55,857 nucleotides of DNA from Bacteroidales bacterium (GTDB lineage Bacteria; Bacteroidota; Bacteroidia; Bacteroidales; P3): NCBI GenBank assembly GCA_024400545.1, contig JAKSMO010000007.1, positions 1 to 55,857 of the forward strand. Reading direction: 5' to 3'. This document shows positions 16,009 to 23,975 of this stretch, piece by piece. The notes beneath the pieces are model-generated. The model had not been told where the DNA came from, searched no databases, and saw only the letters and a list, made by a program, of their open reading frames with translations. Numbering within the stretch: the first letter of the stretch is position 1; every line of letters starts with the position of its first letter. Position numbers and translations under genes: made by a program.

Positions 16009-17403
16009 CTACCACAAGTTACTTTCTGCTATTACGGGATGGTCGAACCCGGCCACACAACGCTCCATCCACCTTTGGGCTCCGTAGCCGCCATGGCCTA
16101 AATAATCCATATCCTCCATATCGTCGAACAGTATCATTTGCATACCTGTAGCATTCACCATATCCACAATCCTGTCGGCAATGGCAGACAATAATTGGGC
16201 ATCGGCCATCAAGGTGGCAGAATCCAGCGTCCAAAGTCGGGCACCCAAACTGCCAGACTTATGAAAAGCAGCCGTTGTGCCTAAAGCGCCCCGACGGCAG
16301 CCCATCAAATGAACCAAACCCTCATCGTCTATAATCGAATCATACACAATAATCTCATCATCCACCCTCACCAGATTGCAGGGCATATCATTCACAAAAC
16401 AGCTGTTCAAGCCTGTCAGCAAAACCAGCATAGAGTCGGAAGCCTCGGCCGGCGATATCAGCTGAAACTGCAACTGCCGCAGCAGATGGGCCGAAGGCAG
16501 CGGAGTGACATAGGCATCATTAACCGAGACATGGTTTGCCCAAATGCGCACACCCAAATGCACCCCTTTGCTTGCCGCATACGCCACCAAACTGCGCATT
16601 TCGGCATCATCCTTCGCCAAGTCGGCCCGCCACTGATAGTGGCCCAGGCTACGAAAGGCATTGGGATGCACCAAATACTTTACATGCAGCTGTTTGCACA
16701 CCAAAATCAGCGAATCGATATTCCCTCTATTAAAATCTGCCACAATGCGGGCCGGCTTAGTCGCTTGGCTTGGCCGAACACCCATCGTCATCTTAGCCCC
16801 CACAATAGCGCCCTCTGCTCCGGGCACGGGATCAATCCACGCCGCACGACAATTGCGCACAGGTCCGGCCCAGGGCATACCCCCACGCCCTTGCAAATTA
16901 AGTGCATAGCACTGCAACGCATTATCAAGCAACATACTATCATGAAAGAATTGGCCAAAGACCGCATCCTTTGCCAGCCTAGGCAATCCGGTCTGCATCT
17001 TGCAATTGTTGGGAACAAACGCCAGCCCCGCCTTTGCAGACCGACAATTCATGGGGCCGAATATCAGTGACTTATACTCGTCCGGACAGGACAACACCTC
17101 AAATGAGAGTCCGCCTTTGGCCGAAGTTTTCTGCAATTCCACCTTGCCGCCGTCATCCATCACAAACAACAGCGTGTCGCCATGCTGCGCCACCTTAGCA
17201 GGCAGCACCAACTGCCACGAATAGCCCATCAGCATAGGATACAAACCCGCCTTGGTCAACACTTCCGCGCCCTCCATTTTAACCGAATGGAAGAACCCCG
17301 TGGCATCCAAAGTCACATCCACCGGCCCGCCAACCATCCGTATCCGCTGACCGAACACACAGAAACTCAGCACCAAAAACACGACGAAACAAACCCTTTT
17401 CAT
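16009..17403 (-). CDS. Secreted glycosidase-like protein, probably C-terminally truncated
   Basis: About 464 residues from ATG 17403 (an in-frame ATG at 17412 adds three). It has a signal peptide (VCFVVFLVLSFCVFG), an N-terminal beta-sandwich region (about 20-210), then what looks like part of a TIM barrel (RIVADFNRGN, KYLVHPNAFRSLGHYQW, HLGVRIWANHVS, MQMILFDDMEDMDYLGHGGYG). The last strand-like motif with acidic residues is where a catalytic pair could sit, yet the frame stops about 30 residues later at AESNLW. The following DNA is the antisense of the methyltransferase 3' end, so a deletion is likely. Family not identified with confidence. A TATCTTTG box ends 7 nt before ATG 17412, so the leader is zero to about 10 nt. 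Confidence 0.6.
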   Translation of the reverse strand: MKRVCFVVFLVLSFCVFGQRIRMVGGPVDVTLDATGFFHSVKMEGAEVLTKAGLYPMLMGYSWQLVLPAKVAQHGDTLLFVMDDGGKVELQKTSAKGGLSFEVLSCPDEYKSLIFGPMNCRSAKAGLAFVPNNCKMQTGLPRLAKDAVFGQFFHDSMLLDNALQCYALNLQGRGGMPWAGPVRNCRAAWIDPVPGAEGAIVGAKMTMGVRPSQATKPARIVADFNRGNIDSLILVCKQLHVKYLVHPNAFRSLGHYQWRADLAKDDAEMRSLVAYAASKGVHLGVRIWANHVSVNDAYVTPLPSAHLLRQLQFQLISPAEASDSMLVLLTGLNSCFVNDMPCNLVRVDDEIIVYDSIIDDEGLVHLMGCRRGALGTTAAFHKSGSLGARLWTLDSATLMADAQLLSAIADRIVDMVNATGMQMILFDDMEDMDYLGHGGYGAQRWMERCVAGFDHPVIAESNLW

Positions 17404-17419
17404 GATCTTCATTTTTTTG

Positions 17420-17427
17420 CAAAGATA
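17420..17427 (-). promoter_or_regulatory. -7 box directly before the 16009-17403 gene
   Basis: Minus-strand TATCTTTG, 7 nt from ATG 17412 and 16 nt from ATG 17403. With initiation a few bases downstream the transcript would be leaderless or nearly so. Confidence 0.55.
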
Positions 17428-17504
17428 CAAACTTTTTGCCACATACACACCTTGGCACCACATCTACACCGCCCCTTCGCCACCGCATTTGCCGCCTAGC
17501 ATCA

Positions 17505-17590
17505 CTGATCCTACGGTAATCCTGCGGTAATCCTACGGTGATTCTACGATCATCCTGCGGCGCAACACCGTAGAATCACCGTAGGATCAG
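17505..17590. repeat. 11-nt tandem units folding into a 19-bp palindrome
   Basis: Units in exact phase from 17510: CCTACGGTAAT, CCTGCGGTAAT, CCTACGGTGAT, TCTACGATCAT, CCTGCGGCGCA. Positions 17530-17548 are a perfect reverse complement of 17569-17587 (19 bp, 20-nt loop). The first unit (17505-17517) can also pair, over 13 bp, with 17578-17590, so two mutually exclusive hairpins are possible. Confidence 0.92.
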
Positions 17591-17779
17591 CGCTGCATCT
17601 ATGTAGCTTGACCGGGCGAAGCACGTTGTAGGGATGGGAAATCGCCCAAATAACCAAACCAAGTGCTCGGGGTGATTGAAAATAGCATCGGCAAACAACA
17701 AAAGTAAAGTTTTTGCGTTATTATGGCGGTTGGACCTTGGTAGCTGCCAATAAAGGGTTCAAAAACACAATTTGACCAC

Positions 17780-18616
17780 ATGAAATCACAAAAAGAAGTT
17801 AAGGTAGAGCAATGGCTGGTGGAGCTGGCCGAAGAAATTATTGACCTGACACCCGAGGAAGGCGACCTGCCTTTGCGCGTGGTGCGCGACCTGATAAGCG
17901 ACAAAGAAATACAAGCCGTTCAGGACTATGCCAACAAAGTAGCCATATCGCGACTGGGATTCAACGACCACGGCCCAGTGCACATGCGCACCGTTTGCCG
18001 CAACGCATTGAAGATGCTTAAAATACTGTATAATGCTGGTGTTGAAACAAGTTTGCAGAAAGACCAAGTGGGTTCTTTTGACGACAGCGTTACCGCCGTG
18101 GCCCTTGCCGCCTTCTGCCACGATTTCGGCATGTCGATAGGGCGCAGCGACCATGAGCTGTATTCCGGCATATTGGCCTATAATATAATAGACCGCATCT
18201 TGCTAAAGAATCTGCCCGATGAAAAAGACCTGCAACGACGCGTAGCCATAAGGTCAATGGCCATGGAAGGCATATTGGGCCACATGGGCACACGCAAAAT
18301 ACATTCGATCGAGGCTGGACTGATATTGGTGGCCGACGGCTGCGACATGACAAAGGGTCGCGCGCGCGTACCTATACATATTCACACCACACCCCAACAA
18401 GGCGACATCCACAAATACTCGGCCAATTCGATCGACAAAGTGATTATTCAGCAAGGAAGTGAAAAGCCCATCAAAATTGCCGTTGAGATGTCGGCCGAAG
18501 TGGGACTCTTCCAAATAGAAGAAGTGCTTCTGCCCAAAATCAATTCTAGTCCGGTACGCCCCATGATAGAATTGTACGCCCAAGTGCAAGGCCAAGAGGC
18601 CAAACGCTACCTTTAG
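17780..18616 (+). CDS. HD-domain phosphohydrolase
   Basis: A 278-residue protein with a metal-dependent HD domain: H64 and H68 in FNDHGPVH, H114-D115 in FCHDFGM, H125, and Asp in LILVADGCDM (about 187-192), which fit the H...HD...D metal-ligand pattern. HD proteins hydrolyse phosphate esters of nucleotides, cyclic nucleotides or (p)ppGpp; no GYP or RelA/SpoT partner domain is present, so the substrate is open. A C-terminal 70 residues of mixed strands follows. Encoded alone between a long repeat-bearing spacer and the rplM leader. Confidence 0.8.
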   Translation: MKSQKEVKVEQWLVELAEEIIDLTPEEGDLPLRVVRDLISDKEIQAVQDYANKVAISRLGFNDHGPVHMRTVCRNALKMLKILYNAGVETSLQKDQVGSFDDSVTAVALAAFCHDFGMSIGRSDHELYSGILAYNIIDRILLKNLPDEKDLQRRVAIRSMAMEGILGHMGTRKIHSIEAGLILVADGCDMTKGRARVPIHIHTTPQQGDIHKYSANSIDKVIIQQGSEKPIKIAVEMSAEVGLFQIEEVLLPKINSSPVRPMIELYAQVQGQEAKRYL

Positions 18617-18667
18617 GCCCCGGAAGAAAAACTTTTCAACAAAAAAAGTGAATAAAATGGGCAAAAA

Positions 18668-18699
18668 TTTGGTCATTCCAAAAAAATATTGTAATTTTG
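18668..18699 (+). promoter_or_regulatory. Promoter of rplM-rpsI
   Basis: -33 TTTG (18668-18671), 20-nt spacer, -7 TAATTTTG (18692-18699). A near-perfect Bacteroidota promoter about 195 nt before the rplM start. Confidence 0.75.
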
Positions 18700-18701
18700 C
18701 A

Positions 18702-18860
18702 CTCTCTTAGCATTGTGGGTGAGAGCCTTGTTCCATACCCGTTCGGGCTTGAAAAACAAAATGTTGAGAGAGCAAAACATATCGTGAAACGCTGCACAAA
18801 ATACCATAAAATCAGGTTATCCGTCGCCTAAAATGGTAGATTATGCGGTGTGAAACGACA
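18702..18860 (+). ncRNA. Structured rplM (L13) leader
   Basis: A 5' domain is closed by a 13-bp stem (18702-18714 with 18760-18772, two G-U pairs) enclosing a CCCG-TT-CGGG hairpin and a GGGT/ACCC option. A second domain has TACCAT (18802-18807) paired with ATGGTA (18833-18838), flanked by two GTGAAACG copies. Position directly after the promoter and before rplM fits autoregulation by L13. I recall an L13 leader class described from Bacteroidia; whether this is that class needs a covariance search. Confidence 0.7.
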
Positions 18861-18895
18861 AAAAAAAGAACAAACATCATCGTTAAAATAAAATA

Positions 18896-19351
18896 ATGAA
18901 ACAGTTAAGTTACAAGACCATCTCTGCCAACAAGAACACCGTTCAGAAAGAATGGGTGCTCGTTGATGCCGAGAATCAGACTGTAGGACGTTTGGCCACC
19001 CGCGTTGCCAACATCCTCCGTGGCAAGACCAAGCCTTGCTTCACCCCGCACGTTGACTGCGGCGACAATGTTATCATCATCAATGCCGAGAAGATCGTTT
19101 TCACCGGTAAGAAAATGACCGACAAGATCTATCAGCGCTACACTGGCTATCCCGGTGGTCAGCGTGAGACCACTCCCGCTAAGGTGTTGGCTACTCACCC
19201 CGAGCGCGTACTCGAGCACGCTATCCGCGGTATGCTTCCTAAGAATCGTCTTGGTGACCAGCTCTATCGCAACCTGCACATCTATGCTGGTGCTGAGCAT
19301 CCCCACCAGGGTCAGAACCCCAAAGTTATCAATATTAACGACGTTAGATAA
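18896..19351 (+). CDS. rplM: Ribosomal protein L13 (uL13)
   Basis: 151 residues with the L13 core WVLVDAENQTVGRLATRVANILRGK and GDNVIIINAEKI plus the GMLPKNRLGDQLYRNLHIYAG block. Large-subunit assembly protein. It is followed after 8 nt by rpsI, the near-universal partner. Codons are those of highly expressed genes. Confidence 0.98.
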   Translation: MKQLSYKTISANKNTVQKEWVLVDAENQTVGRLATRVANILRGKTKPCFTPHVDCGDNVIIINAEKIVFTGKKMTDKIYQRYTGYPGGQRETTPAKVLATHPERVLEHAIRGMLPKNRLGDQLYRNLHIYAGAEHPHQGQNPKVININDVR

Positions 19352-19359
19352 TATAGAAG

Positions 19360-19746
19360 ATGGAAGTAATTAACACTATCGGTAGAAGAAAATGTTCCGT
19401 TGCTCGCGTGTATATGACCGCTGGCACTGGCAAGATTGTTGTGAACAACAGAGATTATAAAGAGTATTTCCCCACCGGTCCCCTGCAGTACATCGTAAAC
19501 CAGGCTTTCCAGGTTGCTGACGCAGAGGGTAAATGGGATGTTAAGGCTAACCTCGACGGCGGTGGTATCACCGGTCAGGCTCAGGCTCTCCGTATGGCTA
19601 TCGCTCGCGCACTTTGCGAGAACAACATCGAAGACCGCCCCGCTCTGAAGAAAGAAGGCTTCCTTATGCGTGACCCCCGTATGGTTGAGCGTAAGAAACC
19701 CGGTCAGCCCAAGGCTCGTAAACGCTTCCAGTTCAGCAAACGTTAA
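19360..19746 (+). CDS. rpsI: Ribosomal protein S9 (uS9)
   Basis: 128 residues, with GRRKCSVARVYMTAGTGKIVVN at the start, GGGITGQAQALRMAIARAL in the middle and the basic KKPGQPKARKRFQFSKR tail that reaches the P site. Second gene of the rplM-rpsI unit. No intrinsic terminator before the rpsB leader, so read-through into rpsB-tsf is possible. Confidence 0.98.
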   Translation: MEVINTIGRRKCSVARVYMTAGTGKIVVNNRDYKEYFPTGPLQYIVNQAFQVADAEGKWDVKANLDGGGITGQAQALRMAIARALCENNIEDRPALKKEGFLMRDPRMVERKKPGQPKARKRFQFSKR

Positions 19747-19776
19747 TCGTTGGAATCAGAAGCAACAGTTTAGAAT

Positions 19777-19871
19777 CCAAATTGTCGTGAGATTCCGCCG
19801 GGTTGACAGTTCTGCTGCCTAAGGCAAAAGCAGAAAAACCCGACACTCAGAAAGGACTACTCGACAATTGG
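19777..19871 (+). ncRNA. Candidate structured leader of rpsB
   Basis: An outer stem pairs 19777-19787 (CCAAATTGTCG) with 19862-19871 (CGACAATTGG), one bulged A. Inside, CGGGTT (19799-19804) pairs with AACCCG (19837-19842), which encloses TCTGCT (19811-19816) / AGCAGA (19829-19834) and GCC/GGC around a TAA loop; TGAG (19788-19791) can pair with CTCA (19845-19848). The outer stem closes 35 nt before the rpsB ATG. It fits feedback control by S2, known for rpsB-tsf in E. coli, but I recognise no described class. Confidence 0.62.
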
Positions 19872-19906
19872 TAATTAGGAATGTAAACAAAAAGAAAAAA
19901 GCAACA

Positions 19907-20722
19907 ATGAACGCATTAAAATTCGAAGAATTACTTGAAGCTGGTTGTCATTTTGGTCACCTCAAGAGAAAATGGAACCCCAAAATGGCCCCCTATATTT
20001 TCAAAGAGCACAACGGTATCCACGTTATCGACCTGCAGAAAACTATCGTAAAAGCTGACGAAGCTGCAGCAGCTCTGAAACAGATTGCCAAGAGCGGTAA
20101 GAAAGTCCTTTTCGTAGCCACCAAAAAGCAGGCTAAGGACGTAGTTGCCGAAATGGCAAAGAGCGTTGACATGCCCTTCGTGACCGAACGTTGGCCCGGC
20201 GGTATGCTCACCAACTTCACCACCATCCGTAAGGCCGTGAAGAAGATGAACAGCCTCGACCAGCTGATGCACGACAAGGATTTCAACAACATCAGCAAAC
20301 GTGAGCGCCTCCAGGTGCAGCGTGAGCGCGCTAAGCTCGACAAGAACCTTGGTTCTATCGCCGACCTTAACCGTCTGCCCAGCGCATTGTTCATCATCGA
20401 CATCAACAAGGAGCACATTGCCGTTGCTGAGGCTCGTCGTTTGAACATCCCCACCTTCGCACTGGTTGACACCAACACCAACCCCGATCTTATCGATTTC
20501 CCCATCCCCGCTAACGATGATGCTTCCAAATCGATTGCCGCTATCCTGAAACACATGACTGAGGCTATCCAGGAAGGTCTGAACGAGCGCATGCTCGACA
20601 AGGACGCCCAAAAGGAGGAAGAGGAAGAAGTTATGACCGAAGAGGCTCCCGTTGAGAAGAAGACCCGTCCCCGTCGCCCCCGCAACGAGGCTAAGTCCGA
20701 AGAGGCTCCCAAGGCTGAATAA
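19907..20722 (+). CDS. rpsB: Ribosomal protein S2 (uS2)
   Basis: 271 residues from the ATG at 19907 (MNALKFEELLEAGCHFGHLKRKWNPKM). The frame is open upstream to a TTG at 19868, but those residues are not S2-like and overlap the leader stem. Core motifs GCHFGH, WPGGMLTNFTTI and DTNTNPDLIDFPIPANDD are all present. An acidic then basic C-terminal tail (about 235-271, EEEEEVMTEEAPVEKK) is typical of Bacteroidota S2. Co-transcribed with tsf across a hairpin spacer. Confidence 0.98.
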   Translation: MNALKFEELLEAGCHFGHLKRKWNPKMAPYIFKEHNGIHVIDLQKTIVKADEAAAALKQIAKSGKKVLFVATKKQAKDVVAEMAKSVDMPFVTERWPGGMLTNFTTIRKAVKKMNSLDQLMHDKDFNNISKRERLQVQRERAKLDKNLGSIADLNRLPSALFIIDINKEHIAVAEARRLNIPTFALVDTNTNPDLIDFPIPANDDASKSIAAILKHMTEAIQEGLNERMLDKDAQKEEEEEVMTEEAPVEKKTRPRRPRNEAKSEEAPKAE

Positions 20723-20733
20723 TTTTAGCATAT

Positions 20734-20785
20734 AGTAATGAGTAATGGGCTCGGAGTGCAAACTCCTTACCCATTACTCATTATC
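20734..20785 (+). repeat. Post-stop hairpin built of 7-nt units between rpsB and tsf
   Basis: AGTAATG twice in phase (20734-20747), then GG. The 13-bp arm 20737-20749 is the exact reverse complement of 20770-20782, with an inner GGAGT/ACTCC stem. The right arm is CATTACT, CATTATC in 7-nt phase. It starts 11 nt after the rpsB stop; no T run follows, so partial attenuation or processing is more likely than full termination. Confidence 0.9.
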
Positions 20786-20815
20786 CAATTAATAATAATA
20801 TACAGAAAAATCATT

Positions 20816-21805
20816 ATGGCAAATATTACTGCAAAACAGGTTAATGAGCTTCGTCAGCTGACCGGTGTCGGCATGATGGACTGCAAAAAGGCCCTCGTTG
20901 AGTGCGACGGCGATTTCGAAAAAGCTATTGACTTCCTCCGTCAGAAGGGTCAGAAAATGGCTGCAAAACGTGCTGATCGCGACGCTAACGAAGGTTGCGT
21001 ACTGGCTAAGAGCTGCGGCAACTACGGCGCTCTTATCATGGTAAGCTGCGAGACCGACTTCGTTGCTACCAACGCTGGTTTTATCGAGTTCACCACTTCT
21101 ATCATCGACACCGCTATGGCTCAGCACCTGACCACCAAGGAGCAGGTTCTTGACATGGAAATTGAAGGACGCAAGGTTTCCGACCTCATCACCGACCAGA
21201 TCGCTAAGATTGGTGAGAAGATCGAACTCGCTCACTTCGAGGTTCTCGAAGCTGCTGAGGTAGCTGCTTACATCCACAATGGTAACCGTATGGCTTCCCT
21301 CGTTGGTATGAACAAGGCTGGTTACGGTGAAGTTGGCCACAACCTCGCTATGCAGGTTGTTGCTATGCGCCCCGTTGCTCTCGATGCCGCTAGCGTACCC
21401 CAGGAAGTAAAGGACAAGGAACTTGCTGTTGCTGTTGAGAAAACTCGCGAAGAGCTTATCGGCAAGGCAGTTGACGCTGCTCTGAAGAAAGCTGGCATCA
21501 ACCCCGCACACGTTGACACCGAAGAGCACATGGAGTCTAACCAGGGTAAGGGTTGGATTACCGCCGAGCAGGTTGAAATGGCTAAGAAAATCAAGGCAGA
21601 AGTTGGCGCAGAAAAGGCTGCCAGCCTCAACGAAGCCCAGATTCAGCAGATTGCTAACGGCCGTTTGAACAAGTTCTTCAAAGAGAACACTCTCGTTGAG
21701 CAGGAGTACATCATGGAGAGCAAGATGACTGTCCGTCAGTTCATCGAAGGCACCGACAAGGAGCTTGCTTGCACTGGTTTCAAACGCCTCGAACTTGGCG
21801 CATAA
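20816..21805 (+). CDS. tsf: Elongation factor Ts
   Basis: Guanine-nucleotide exchange factor for EF-Tu. 329 residues from ATG 20816 ([27 protein letters not shown], the UBA-like N-terminal domain). In-frame codons upstream lie in the repeat hairpin and are not EF-Ts-like. The family motif ETDFVA is seen (CETDFVATN, about 78-86). The rest is the duplicated core and coiled-coil region, longer than the E. coli protein as usual in Bacteroidota. Strong high-expression codon bias. An intrinsic terminator follows. Confidence 0.98.
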   Translation: MANITAKQVNELRQLTGVGMMDCKKALVECDGDFEKAIDFLRQKGQKMAAKRADRDANEGCVLAKSCGNYGALIMVSCETDFVATNAGFIEFTTSIIDTAMAQHLTTKEQVLDMEIEGRKVSDLITDQIAKIGEKIELAHFEVLEAAEVAAYIHNGNRMASLVGMNKAGYGEVGHNLAMQVVAMRPVALDAASVPQEVKDKELAVAVEKTREELIGKAVDAALKKAGINPAHVDTEEHMESNQGKGWITAEQVEMAKKIKAEVGAEKAASLNEAQIQQIANGRLNKFFKENTLVEQEYIMESKMTVRQFIEGTDKELACTGFKRLELGA

Positions 21806-21833
21806 TCTAGGAAATCATTCCTAAACATACAAG

Positions 21834-21869
21834 GGCGGCTGTGAAACATATCACAGCCGCCTAATTTTT
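21834..21869 (+). terminator. Intrinsic terminator of rpsB-tsf
   Basis: Perfect 11-bp stem GGCGGCTGTGA (21834-21844) / TCACAGCCGCC (21851-21861), 6-nt loop, then TAATTTTT. Confidence 0.93.
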
Positions 21870-21892
21870 CCAAAAAAGAAAAGAACTTAACT

Positions 21893-22378
21893 GTGGACAA
21901 ATACATCTTTCTGGATATTGATGGTGTTATAAACACTGAAAGGCATCAATTTCAATTGCATAAAGAGGGCAAACCTATGAGGGATGAAAACATGCCCTAT
22001 TTTGACCCCGAAGCAGTTGAAAATCTACGAGAGATTGTAACTCAGACGTCTGCAGGCATAGTTATCACTTCCTCCTGGCGAGAAAAAGGAATACATATAA
22101 TGGAAGATGTATGGTATTCTCGCAAGATGCCAGGCATACTCGAAGGTATTACCCCATCGGATATTCACAGCTATTTTTGCATCCGCGGATCGCAGATACT
22201 GCAATGGTTATCTGCCCAAGACGATCAAAACTACAACTACGTGATTATTGATGATTGCAATGACTTTCTTCCCGAACAGATGAGCAAGCTTGTTCGAACA
22301 AATCCACACTTCGGGTTAACGAAACAAGACGCAGCAAAAGCCATAGCGATACTACAAGGCAGCAGTCCCGAGCAATAA
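21893..22378 (+). CDS. HAD-like hydrolase (HAD_SAK-type)
   Basis: 161 residues from a GTG at 21893. The start FLDIDGVINT supplies the DxD nucleophile pair (D8, D10), ITSSWRE the motif II Ser/Thr, and VIIDDCNDF the distal acidic pair. This is the short HAD form found in 'Swiss army knife' RNA-repair-type and related proteins; substrate unknown. It stands 24 nt past the tsf terminator and 33 nt before RNase H. Leader and start codon are weak, so it is probably expressed at low level. Confidence 0.75.
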   Translation: MDKYIFLDIDGVINTERHQFQLHKEGKPMRDENMPYFDPEAVENLREIVTQTSAGIVITSSWREKGIHIMEDVWYSRKMPGILEGITPSDIHSYFCIRGSQILQWLSAQDDQNYNYVIIDDCNDFLPEQMSKLVRTNPHFGLTKQDAAKAIAILQGSSPEQ

Positions 22379-22411
22379 TAAAAGCCCCAACACGTTATTA
22401 TCGACATAAGA

Positions 22412-23089
22412 ATGGCAAAGAAAAAAAACAAATATTATGTAGTATGGCAAGGCCACCAACCCGGCATTTACAATTCTTGGGAGGAATGTAAGAAGCAGGT
22501 AGAAGGCGTTGCCGCTTCAAAATATAAAAGTTTTGAAAGCAAACAAGAAGCCGAAGCCGCTTTTGCCCGTCCTTATGGTGAGATACTGGGGCAGGGCGGA
22601 CACACATCGCTTCCGAAACCAACGCCCATCGTGAGTGTTGACGAGAACGGAATGACTGTTGTGAAACCCGGCAATCATCCAACTCCGATACTTGATAGCC
22701 TTGCTGTAGATGCCGCCTGTAGTGGTAATCCCGGAGTGATGGAATATCAAGGTGTGTATGTGGCCAATCGGCAACAGATATTCCACTACAAAGCCCCTGT
22801 CGGGACCAATAATATCGGTGAATTTTTGGCCATCGTTCACGGACTCTCCTATCTGAAAAAGCACGGATTGAACCAGATTATCTACAGCGATTCCGTAAAT
22901 GCTATTAATTGGGTGAAACGAAAAGAATGCCGCAGCAAACTCCCCTTAACCGAACAGACAATGGAATTGTGGAATTACGTTAGGCGTGCTGAACATTGGC
23001 TACAGAGCAACACTTATACCACCGAGATACGGAAATGGAACACCGATTTATGGGGCGAAATCCCAGCCGACTTCAACCGCAAACATTAA
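22412..23089 (+). CDS. Viroplasmin-type ribonuclease H
   Basis: 225 residues. The N-terminal viroplasmin-like hybrid-binding domain (1-52: YYVVWQGHQPGIYNSWEECKKQV) is followed by a linker and an RNase HI catalytic domain with D100 (LAVDAACSGNPG), E137 (NNIGEFLAIVHG), D160 (YSDSVNAINW) and D220 (IPADF). It removes RNA from RNA-DNA hybrids. This layout is the common RNase HI of Bacteroidota. Followed 4 nt later by prmC. Confidence 0.92.
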   Translation: MAKKKNKYYVVWQGHQPGIYNSWEECKKQVEGVAASKYKSFESKQEAEAAFARPYGEILGQGGHTSLPKPTPIVSVDENGMTVVKPGNHPTPILDSLAVDAACSGNPGVMEYQGVYVANRQQIFHYKAPVGTNNIGEFLAIVHGLSYLKKHGLNQIIYSDSVNAINWVKRKECRSKLPLTEQTMELWNYVRRAEHWLQSNTYTTEIRKWNTDLWGEIPADFNRKH

Positions 23090-23093
23090 TCCA

Positions 23094-23975
23094 ATGAACA
23101 CCACTAACATGCACATGCCCTCTAATAAGGTTGGTGATATCGAACGATATATTCGCCAAGAACTGAGCGATAAATACCCTTTGGGCGAGCTAAGAATGTT
23201 CACCCTCATGCTATTTGAGGCCTATCTGGGTTGGAGCCAAGTTGAATTGCTGTTGCATAGGGAAGACACCATCAACCAATCGGACTTACTAAAATTCCAT
23301 TGGGCAGTTGAAGATTTGAAAAAATATCGTCCTATACAACATATTATAGGATATACCGAATTCTGCGGACTCAAAATCAATGTCACGCCCGACACCCTGA
23401 TTCCTCGTCCTGAAACAGAAGAAATTGTACGACTTGTAGCCCAAAAGATTGATAAAACAGACAGTTTATCTATCCTCGACATTTGTACGGGAAGCGGATG
23501 TATTGCGCTAGCGCTAAAGTCACTCCATCCCCAAGCCCAAATATGGGGCATAGACATTTCGCCTAATGCTTTAGCAGTAGCTCAACAAAATGCCAAACAA
23601 TTGGGGCTTGAAACAACATTCTCCGCTTGCGATATTCTGGACGAAACACCCCTCCTCCCCCACAATCTGTTTGATGTGATCGTCAGCAATCCACCTTATA
23701 TCAGAGATAGTGAAAAGAACGAAATGCATACCAACGTACTGGATTACGAACCCCACTTGGCATTATTTGTTCCTAACGAAGACCCATTAATATTTTATCG
23801 TTCCATTGCTTGCTTTGCGACCAAACATTTGGCACCACACGGACTACTTGCCTTCGAAATCAGTGAGCACTTTGGCTCAGAAACTTGCCAGATGCTCGAA
23901 ACAATGGGATTTAGCACAGAATTGCACAAAGATTTTAGAGACAAAGACCGCTGTATTCTAGCAACAAGAAAATGA
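23094..23975 (+). CDS. prmC: Release factor glutamine methyltransferase
   Basis: Methylates the GGQ glutamine of RF1/RF2. 293 residues from ATG 23094, 4 nt after the RNase H stop; the open frame extends further upstream but inside that gene. Visible are the N-terminal helical domain (to about 95), PRPETE (104-109), the SAM loop DICTGSGC (129-136) and the catalytic NPPYI (199-203). The stop overlaps the symporter start (ATGA). Confidence 0.95.
   Translation: MNTTNMHMPSNKVGDIERYIRQELSDKYPLGELRMFTLMLFEAYLGWSQVELLLHREDTINQSDLLKFHWAVEDLKKYRPIQHIIGYTEFCGLKINVTPDTLIPRPETEEIVRLVAQKIDKTDSLSILDICTGSGCIALALKSLHPQAQIWGIDISPNALAVAQQNAKQLGLETTFSACDILDETPLLPHNLFDVIVSNPPYIRDSEKNEMHTNVLDYEPHLALFVPNEDPLIFYRSIACFATKHLAPHGLLAFEISEHFGSETCQMLETMGFSTELHKDFRDKDRCILATRK

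Larger units (their letters stand above)
17413..17779. other. Divergent intergenic region with 11-nt repeats
   Basis: 367 nt, no gene seen. It holds the minus-strand promoter box above and a GC-rich block of 11-nt units forming a 19-bp hairpin (17505-17590). No clear plus-strand promoter for the HD gene was found. Confidence 0.55.

Noticed and set aside
17505..17590. The 19-bp palindrome as an intrinsic terminator
   Set aside because: It lies between two divergent starts, so no gene ends there, and no T run follows on either strand.
21805..22411. A toxin-antitoxin or defence module around the HAD-like gene
   Set aside because: The HAD gene is single, flanked by housekeeping genes, with no partner gene or island-like composition.
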